A stretch of 64,000 nucleotides of DNA. Origin: Verpa conica (Eukaryota > Ascomycota > Pezizomycetes > Pezizales > Morchellaceae). The stretch's first letter is position 1; the number at the start of each line of letters is the position of its first letter. The stretch is taken from NCBI GenBank assembly GCA_033030425.1, contig JAUFSD010000023.1, positions 1-64,000 of the forward strand, given 5' to 3'. The notes under the pieces were generated by a model. That model was not told the origin of the DNA, did no database searches, and saw only the letters and a program-made list of their open reading frames with translations. This document shows, one piece after another, positions 56,896 to 64,000 of this stretch. Made by a program: the position numbers and the translations under genes.

Positions 56896-58927
56896 TTATG
56901 ACTTGGCCGAGTGTCCCGGAAGCTCATATGCTTGATTCACTACATGCCCGTCAGACCCCCCAATTTCCTCGATTCCGCCCGGGTACGCTGGTGTCGTATA
57001 TGTAGGGGCTGGAGACGTAGGGGCTGTATAAGCGGGCGAAGGATAGCCAGCCGACGTATATGTCGAAGCCGGGTAAGTATTTGTAGGATACTGATCTTTT
57101 GGATCCGTGGCTGTAGGGTATGTTGGGGCATATGATTCTGTGGGATACGTAGGATCGGTAGAAGCCATTGGTGCAGCAACAGTGTTTTCTGGCTGGTTGC
57201 GAGCCCTCCTCCGCCTCCAAAATAGAATTCCACACAGAGCAAGTACACCGACTGCTACACCGCCGACTGTCCCACCGACAATAGCTCCTATAGGTGTCTT
57301 TTTCTTGGAATCGGGTGTTGGGGTTGGGCCCGGGACAGGAGTTTCTGTACTAGGTGCATAGATATATGTTTCGGGCCATGCTTTGTCGAGACCAGTCACA
57401 AATCCATCAACAGGTGTTTTAGACCTATAAAATAGTAAGATTAGTAAAGTTAGTAACTATAGTAGGATATTTATAAATACCCTGAATCAATATCAGCTAC
57501 CACAAAATCCGGGACTACGTATGGTGAAGTGTCTGCAGAGTCAAAGCTAGTCGTAATGTTCCCCGTGTTGATATCCACAATTTGGAGCAATGGCACACAA
57601 GTTGCGTCTACATATCCTGCAGCAATAACCATACGATGATTTCCAAGTAAGTTACAGCTAGGGGAGCTGCGCGGTATAGGTAGGATTGGGCCTTTAGTCC
57701 AGACAAACTGCGGAACAGAAAGAATATAGTAATTGTCAATGAGTGGATTGAAATTAGTATCCTCCGGTCTCACACCGCCGTATACATGAATCTATACAGG
57801 GTCGATTGTTAGAATGCTTGCTTGTAGTGTAGCTGTATCCTCTGGCTTACCTGGTGACTTGAGCCATCACTGGCCGATGCGACTACTGCGCAGTTGTTCA
57901 TTCTCGACGATGGTGCTTTCCCGGTGGTGGGTTGAAGGTACCAGGTATCGGTGGCAATATCATAGACGTGAATTTGGTCCATGGGGATCTGAATAATCAG
58001 ATTGGATAACAGAGATTTTAGCATCTTGGGTTCTAGATACTTACCGGAGTTGTAAAATCCGCGCGCTCAGTTCCACCCACCATAACCAACATTCCTTTGG
58101 CCCCAGCAGGAATGAAACTAGCAGAAGACCATGACTTGCTCGGGGCTGCATGCCTCGACATACTTCCATCGGAATAATTGTAGGCGAAAAGCTCGTTGGG
58201 AAAGGCCTGATCAGTCGTTGGCTCCGGACCCGAATAGTAAGTCATCTTCAATTCAGGGACATTCACATTGGCCAGAGCGTATTTTGGAAGTGAGTTCTCG
58301 GTGATGACAGCCGGCCATTCAATTGTATCCAGCTGCCAATTTGAGGGGTTGAATGTTATGAGCGATGAGCCTATGGTTGGGACATTGAGTTTGGTGCGGT
58401 GCTGCCCAGCAAATACGCTACAAATTCGCAGCCAAGTTAGTTGATGAACCTGCAACCCCCCCCATACTCCTCTACGGTAGGTAAAAACTTACATACGCGA
58501 CCCATCACCGGAAAGGAAATAAGCATCAGTAGTATAGTTGGGTGAAGTCCTCCACTCGATCTCGTACTGATCAATAGTAAAGGCTTTGGCCAAGTCGATT
58601 GAGCCGATCAGCACTGCGATTTCAAATTCAATCTCGCTTCTGTTTGTAATATCATTGACGTTTGCAAAGAGAAGCATTTTATCATCCGTGATGATACCTG
58701 AAAAGACGTGTTAGCCCGCATAATCGCCATGCTCACCAAACCGGAGGGGCTTGTTTACTCGATGCAGAAAAATTTAGCTGGAGATCCGCGCAACCTTTAG
58801 AATCTCTCCATATCCCATTTTTGTAAATCTCAGCAGTGACCGGCTCAGCCACAACACACTGGAGCAACGAATAGAGAACAGCAAAAATGATAAGCATCGT
58901 GGATGAAGAAGAATATAGAAGATTCAT
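56896..58927 (-). CDS. Kelch-repeat type I membrane protein, 574 aa
   Basis: Six exons, all in phase: 58927-58759, 58697-58493, 58417-58045, 57988-57851, 57791-57481 and 57424-56896. The five introns are 56-75 bp with GTAA-type or GTATTT donors and CTAAC branches. A signal peptide (LIIFAVLYSLLQCVVA) is followed by an extracellular kelch-like beta-propeller. Its blade motifs include IPMDQIHVYDIATDTWY, SSRMNNCAVVAS and IHVYGGVRPED. One membrane helix (GGVAVGVLALCGILFW) follows a Pro-rich linker, and RRRRAR stops transfer. The cytoplasmic tail is Tyr/Pro/Thr-rich with repeated YPT/YPA words. It is the divergent partner of the GPI-type kelch gene at 59980. Surface sensing, adhesion or wall binding is likely; the ligand is unknown. 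Confidence 0.85.
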
Positions 58928-59979
58928 CCTGATCTCTTTGGTTGACGTTGGAGGGGGGGGGAGATGGATGAGGCCCCGTTCCAGGTGTGTAGTAGTGTAG
59001 TGTAGTCTAAATAGGCACGAAGCGTGATTTACAGTGTGGAGCTAGCCAGCAATCATAAATACGAAGCGAGGGTGCCGTCACAAACAAATGTTCATTTGGT
59101 GGGCAGTGCTATGCACGTACAAACTAGGAAGGGAGGGTGGGGTTCAGTGGGCAGTGGGTGGACAGAAGAGTGGACGGCTTGGGGTGGACGGCTTCAATGT
59201 ATCCGGGGGTCAGTGAATAACTAAACAGAGCCCCCCCGTTCTGGTCCATCCCTTTGTTTGTCTTGCCTGGTACTTCCTGGCAGAGGGCGAGACGAGATTA
59301 GGTATCGACAGTCAGGACTATACAAACCTGTTTATATTGGCCATGCTATTTATCCCATGCAACGAGTCAGTTGACGGACCAGCCCAGTACTCTACATGTA
59401 TCGTTGAAGCCAGGTGTAACCGTGGGGAGTATCGGTGGAGTCAAGTAACCACTTGGCATGCCGGGGCTGAATTTCTTGCGGGAACAAAGAAACGGGAGGG
59501 GATATCTGCTTGGCCCGTTCTGGTACTCGCCCAGCCGCAGCCTGTCCATTTCTCGTGTAGTGTGTTCTGCTCTGGTTTGCAAGACAAAGCCTGTATAGAG
59601 GATAAACAGATATTTAACACTTAAAGTTGTGCACTAGACCTGTTATGGTAGGGCAGGGGGGGGCGCAGGTGAAGTGTCTCTCACTTTAAATGACTTGTGT
59701 GCATGTGGTGTTGTACAGGCAGGGGATAGTCCCCACCCCCTCTCTTTCTTCTTGTTTAACCTTTCCACTTTCGCTTAATCGCATAACCTGATATTTATTC
59801 GGTTATCATATAACCTATTCACGCCTATATTGACTATGTAGTCAGGTCACTTAGGTTTCTAGCCCCCCCTTCTATCAGGTGCCTGTCCCCCATCTATCGT
59901 CACCACTCCAATCCTTCAAGATAGTCTCATCCGCTGTAATCACAGGCTCCATCCTCTGTGAGTTCAAGTCAATTCTGCC
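58928..59979. promoter_or_regulatory. Shared upstream region of the two divergent kelch genes, about 1.05 kb
   Basis: Both kelch genes start at the edges of this segment. G- and C-runs occur near 58955, 59655 and 59860, and a T/C-rich leader precedes ATG 59980. Frames inside (59024-59224, 59337-59624) have no motif and are probably chance. Confidence 0.4.
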
Positions 59980-61811
59980 ATGGTTAAGTCATCTTTACTC
60001 TATTGGGGCTTGCTCCTTGGGACGTCCTCGGCAACTTCACTAGGAAGCTCTTTGATCAAACGTCAAGATGTCGTGGTCACTGGCGGTGATATTTGTCGGT
60101 TCTGGGATCATAAAAGTTTGCATCCTCCCCCCCTTCAGTGCCATGATTTATTGCTAACCGTGGCTAGGTGTACTGATTGATAACTGGATTTATGTTGACT
60201 TTGGTTTTGCAACCTGGGTCACCTCGGTCAAGCAAGGGTGGATGACCCGAAGTATTTCTCACCACCGGCCTCTTTCAGAGTTAAACATCTCTCCTAACTT
60301 TACGTAGTCGAACCCTTCGGTCTCGACCTCAGTAAACCATTCGTACCAGCCAATCTCGGCTCGCAATCGGAGTCTTTTCTCACAGTCAACATTACCACAG
60401 AGGTACCCCCAACAACGAAAGGTGCGATCTGGGTGGACAAGGATAACACCATCTACAAGTAAGAGTTAGTCTTGTTCAGCAAATCTCTTCCGGCTGACCC
60501 ATATAGGTACGGGGGTGTTTACCCATCAAAATCATTCTGGGGTTCGAATTCTTCGTATCTCGATGTTCGCCCTTCTGCAGTTTGGGCGCTCGAAACGAAA
60601 ACTTTCACCTGGAGTAAACTGCCCCAGCAGGCAGGGGATACGGTAGATGGCGCTAGAAATGGTGGAGGTGCCTACGTTCCGGAGCTGGGACTAGGCTTTT
60701 TCGCTGGTGGGCACTTGAGTAACCAAACGGACTCCAAGTTTTCCGGCTGGGTTAACGGGGAAATTGAAATCTTGAACACAATGGCAACATACAATATGCA
60801 AAATAACACTTGGAAAAATGCGTCTTCACCGTTGGATCCTTTCACCCTCAGCTCTCTTGTCTACGTGCCAGTAGGTAAGCAGGGAATACTTGTTTCTCTA
60901 GGTGGTATGACGGTCACTACAGGCATGTTCAACTCGACAACCGATGAGCTGTTACCAGTAGGTTATCCCTCAATTATAGCTTGAAGAGATGCATCTAATT
61001 ACCCTATAGAGAGCCATGGACTCAATCATCATTTACGACATTGAAAGGCAAACCTGGGTTACCCAAAGGGCGACTGGAGCTATACCGCGCGATAGATATT
61101 CATTCTGCGCTGTTGCCGCAGTTTCTGAGGATAAATCGTCGTATAGCATTATTCTCCATGGTGGTCACAGCTTCAATGATGTAGAGGCCTTTGGAGACAC
61201 ATATGTCCTCTCTATGCCGTCATTTCAATTCGTTAAAGTCAATGACGGCACTACCGGTGGGGGACGTACTGATCACACCTGTCACTTGGCGAAAAACAAG
61301 CTCATAGTTGTGGGTGGGCGGGGTACTGACCAACCGAATCCGGGCGTCACCACACAAGCTAATGGTGACTGTGACCCGACTGGTGTTATCAATATCCTTG
61401 ATGTGAATACTTTTGAATGGGACACGTCCTACGACCCGGAAGCTGGAGTAGACTACCAAGTCCAAGAGGCCATCTCTAACGTTATCGGCGGAGAGTAAGT
61501 TCTAGTCCCAAACCCTAAATTATCGCGGTATCTCTAACTCTGAGAACTATAGTGAGAGAGGATGCGCAACTTCACTTTCTCCAGAAGCAGGCTGGGGTTC
61601 TGCGAGGTTACGAGAACTATTTGGCACATTTACTCCTGCATCAGACTGCGCTTCACGACAGCCTACGAAGACGTCTAGGTCTTCATCTTCTACTGCCTCT
61701 AGCACGTCAACAGCTACGGGGGAGCCAAATATATCCAGCATGAACCGTGTGGAAAACTCGGTACTGTATCTCGGGCTTCTTTCACTAGCTATTATTATAC
61801 CCTTCTTGTAA
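59980..61811 (+). CDS. Secreted kelch-repeat protein with GPI-type tail, 521 aa
   Basis: Six exons in phase: 59980-60115, 60168-60251, 60308-60458, 60507-60957, 61010-61494 and 61553-61811. Introns of 48-58 bp have CTAAC/CTAAT branches; the intron 2 donor could instead lie upstream, near 60211. A signal peptide ends before a Kex2-like KRQ (residues about 27-29). CRFWDHK...NWIYVDFG begins the propeller; later blades show MATYNMQNNTWKN, GILVSLGGMTV, MDSIIIYDIERQTWV, RDRYSFCAVAA and KLIVVGGRG. The final exon gives a Ser/Thr stalk (SRSSSSTASSTST) and a C-terminal hydrophobic segment (VLYLGLLSLAIIIPFL) directly before the stop with no basic tail, the layout of a GPI-anchor signal. It shares the fold but not the anchoring of its divergent neighbour. 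Confidence 0.85.
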
Positions 61812-63056
61812 CTGCACCACCTCCCTAATTAATATGGATCTTTATATCTTTCCTTTTTCCTGTTAATAATGTACAAGGCTTGAAATACTGTTATTCAGTT
61901 ATAATTACTTGAAAAAATACACAACTTTGAGTCTATATATCTCTAAAATCGCATTTGAAAGTGCTTGTTTTGAGCCCTTTAAACAAAGTTTCTATAGCCC
62001 ACTTATTTTCAGCCTTTCTCCTGTTTGATGAATCACTTAAGGCATAAATGAATCGAAGGCACAATATTATTTATATAGGAGACCTCCGGTGAAATAACTT
62101 TGATATACACATTATTATTGGTACCTACAACAAAGGCGAGTGCTGGCTCATGAACAAAGCTATAGGCCACCGGTGTGCTCAGGTGAGCAGAAACGACTTC
62201 TAGCCATTGACCATGTAATAGCGGTCTTCTAGACTCGGATAAACGTCAAACTCACTTAGGGCTAGTTCGAACGCTGCGATCCGGGTTTATAAATTCGCCG
62301 GGACGAGCTGATCTACACGTTGTACGACAACTCCCCTGAAAGCCTTAAAGCCCCTCTGGAACCCTTTGCCTATAGTCTACGTCTAGAAAGAGATAATTGT
62401 ATCCCACTTGGCTGCAGCTTAACCCTAACCCAGTAATGATAAGATTGTCACCTTATCAGATTCTCCATACTGAGTGACTTTTTGTGACGGTAAGTAAGCC
62501 CACCACCAAATGAATGAATAAATGAATTAATCATAAATACAGGGAGCCCTAGGGAACTCATCAGCAGAGTTCGTCTTCTATCAAAGGGGCCTCAATAAAT
62601 GAAGCCTTTCCTCATGGATAAAGAAAATAACTTTCTCCATATCAAAGCATGTTCCCATTATTTGCTATGGAGTATTGCAGCATGGATGACGTCATACACT
62701 TCGTACTAAACTTATCTACAGCTCGAGCACTTTGGGAAGTACAAAAGGCTCTACCTATAGAGTAGCTCTTATCCCTAATCCTACTTACACTAAGCCCACG
62801 GAATACATAACGCTACTGCAGAATGCATATAATCTTGTAGCACGATCTCAGTATATGCAATCATGACGCTGGCTCTAGATCCCGCGGGAGAGCAGCCTCA
62901 ACTGGTAGGTCTTTAATCCAAGTGGTTTGAGACACTTTGCACGGACCCATTGGTGAGCTTTCAGCTTTCCCCTCTCTTCTCCCTTCATCCCTTTTACTAA
63001 CTCTCACCACCGTGTAGCCAAACTCCCCTTTATCCATCTATACCACCTTTCAAAAA
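61812..63056. other. Intergenic region, about 1.2 kb
   Basis: No gene seen. 62508-62540 is a reverse-oriented copy of the LINE-tail sequence (complement GTATTTATGATTAATTCA, then ATTC-like units); I could not define a target duplication for it. Confidence 0.4.
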
Positions 63057-63736
63057 ATGCCGAAAGCCCAGAAACGCAAATCTAGTGATGACTCAAGCCG
63101 TTCGCGAAAGCCGATTGCACACTCGGCTTCTGGATCAAGCTCAACAAAGCCCCGTAATCCAGTTTTCGATGATCTATGTGTAAAGTACCCAACAGCCGAG
63201 GGACTAGAGAAGCATCTAAAGTCCCTGGCAAGACCTGCGCTTGAGGCATTGATTATTTCCGGGGCATTTCCCCAGGTATGCAACTAAACGAGAACTACGT
63301 CCCATTCGTAGGGTAGATTAATACTGATCTTATCTAGGCTGCTTCGGAGCTTCGGCACTGTGTCTATTGTCATAAGACATTCCACACATCTGCCAATACC
63401 GGGGGAAAGTGCTCCGTCAAGCATTTCATTGATGACCCTAAGGAAATCGGTGATGCCTATGACCAAATGGAGTTCCGTTGTTGTGGTGTTCGCTATTCTG
63501 ATGTCGACAATGATTTTGAAGAGAGTGCGGCAGATTCGTTTCCTCATTGCTATGAGGGAAAGCACTGGGAGCGTGAAATCACGACTGATGATGAGGAGGA
63601 GGTCGAGGAGGAGAATAAGGCGGATGAAATGGTGTTTCCAAGCGAGCCGAGGAAGGGTGAGCGACCAGTGTGGTGGAGAATGTGGAGGGAGCATGGGCCG
63701 ACATGTGAGAGACGAAATTGTAGAGAGGTTCGGTGA
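63057..63736 (+). CDS. Cysteine/histidine-rich protein of unknown function, 205 aa
   Basis: Exon 1 is 63057-63275 and exon 2 is 63338-63736. The 62-bp intron (GTATGC...ATCTAG) is in phase 0. The N-terminus is basic and Ser-rich (KAQKRKSSDDSSRSRK), suggesting nuclear location. Residues about 30-75 are helical. Exon 2 carries a likely zinc-binding arrangement: HCVYCHKTFH, GGKCSVKHF, FRCCGV and HCYEGKHWE, then an acidic stretch (DDEEEVEEENK) and a Trp/Arg tail. I believe similar C-x2-C...C-x3-H...CC...C-x4-H proteins are widespread among fungi but uncharacterised. Two codons after the splice start the cysteine block, which supports the intron. Confidence 0.65.
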
Positions 63737-64000
63737 GATCTTTGGCTAGGTAGTAAGCATAGCCCCGTCTGATTGGGTTTGAAGTTCTCTTTAGTTTGGA
63801 TCAGGATCGTTTTTATACGTGTATGCTTTTAATTACTATCGAACCCGTGGAGGATCGGAATATCTGTTGTATGTTGTTGCCTTTGTTACTAATTTCTACC
63901 TTATTTATTTAATAAATATGATGCCGTAGTTGAGAGCCTTTGCAGTATATTTACATTAGAACTCATCTTCCCATTGGTACTATGTCAATTAATCTTGTAG
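63737..64000. other. 3' flank, no gene seen
   Basis: AT-rich DNA downstream of the last gene. ATTTATTTAATAAATA near 63902 could contain a polyadenylation signal. Confidence 0.35.

Noticed and set aside
1..64000. tRNA, rRNA, CRISPR arrays or bacterial operon signals
   Set aside because: None recognised; gene structure with introns is eukaryotic. A tRNA scan would be needed to exclude tRNA genes fully.

Overview
The window reads as a gene-poor, transposon-rich piece of a filamentous fungus, most likely an ascomycete; a member of the Pezizomycetes would fit but is not proven. The reasons are short introns (about 46-106 bp) with GT donors, CTAAY/CTRAC branch-like motifs and both YAG and AAG acceptors; small secreted cysteine-rich proteins with signal peptides and a Kex2 site; a CFEM-like surface protein; GPI-anchored kelch proteins; and Plavaka and Ty1/copia transposons. 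Gene models below come from joining reading frames by eye across splice signals. Every join that is stated keeps phase unless noted otherwise.

Layout. 1-1640: GC-rich degenerate tandem repeats, then four copies of a 16-bp palindrome. 1.9-5.7 kb: a small orphan gene and a spliced, three-TM membrane glycoprotein gene (-). 8.7-10.4 kb: HNH-nuclease-domain gene (-). 11.05 kb: aegerolysin-like gene (+). 14.2 kb: secreted 10-cysteine peptide gene with a Kex2 site. 16.6-17.5 kb: orphan coiled-coil gene. 18.0-19.3 kb: three-domain H-type lectin gene carrying an in-frame TGA. 19.3-29 kb: mostly non-coding, with a hAT-type MITE, a poly-A retroposon, tiny LINE-tail insertions and a three-exon gene for a 90-residue secreted protein. 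About 29.1-45.1 kb: a large Plavaka-type DNA transposon (transposase, DUF6532-like gene, one more ORF) containing a nearly pristine copia element. 45.2 kb: candidate solo LTR.

The highlight is 46.3-52.0 kb. A 1356-residue TPR-CHAT (caspase-related) protease gene lies head to head, about 570 bp apart, with a 300-residue protein that looks like a fungal gasdermin (HET-Q1/RCD-1 type). Fungal gasdermin genes are known to cluster with subtilisin-like or caspase-related protease genes that control them by C-terminal cleavage. This pair is therefore a candidate two-gene programmed-cell-death or allorecognition module. Its sensor/protease has no visible nucleotide-binding domain, only about twelve 45-residue TPR-like units plus CHAT, which resembles the bacterial TPR-CHAT proteases.

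54.5-61.8 kb is a cell-surface block: a CFEM-like transmembrane protein, then two kelch-repeat proteins facing away from each other, one with a transmembrane segment and Tyr/Pro-rich tail and one with a GPI-type tail. The window ends with a two-exon gene for a conserved-looking cysteine/histidine protein (63.06-63.74 kb). No tRNA, rRNA or CRISPR was recognised.
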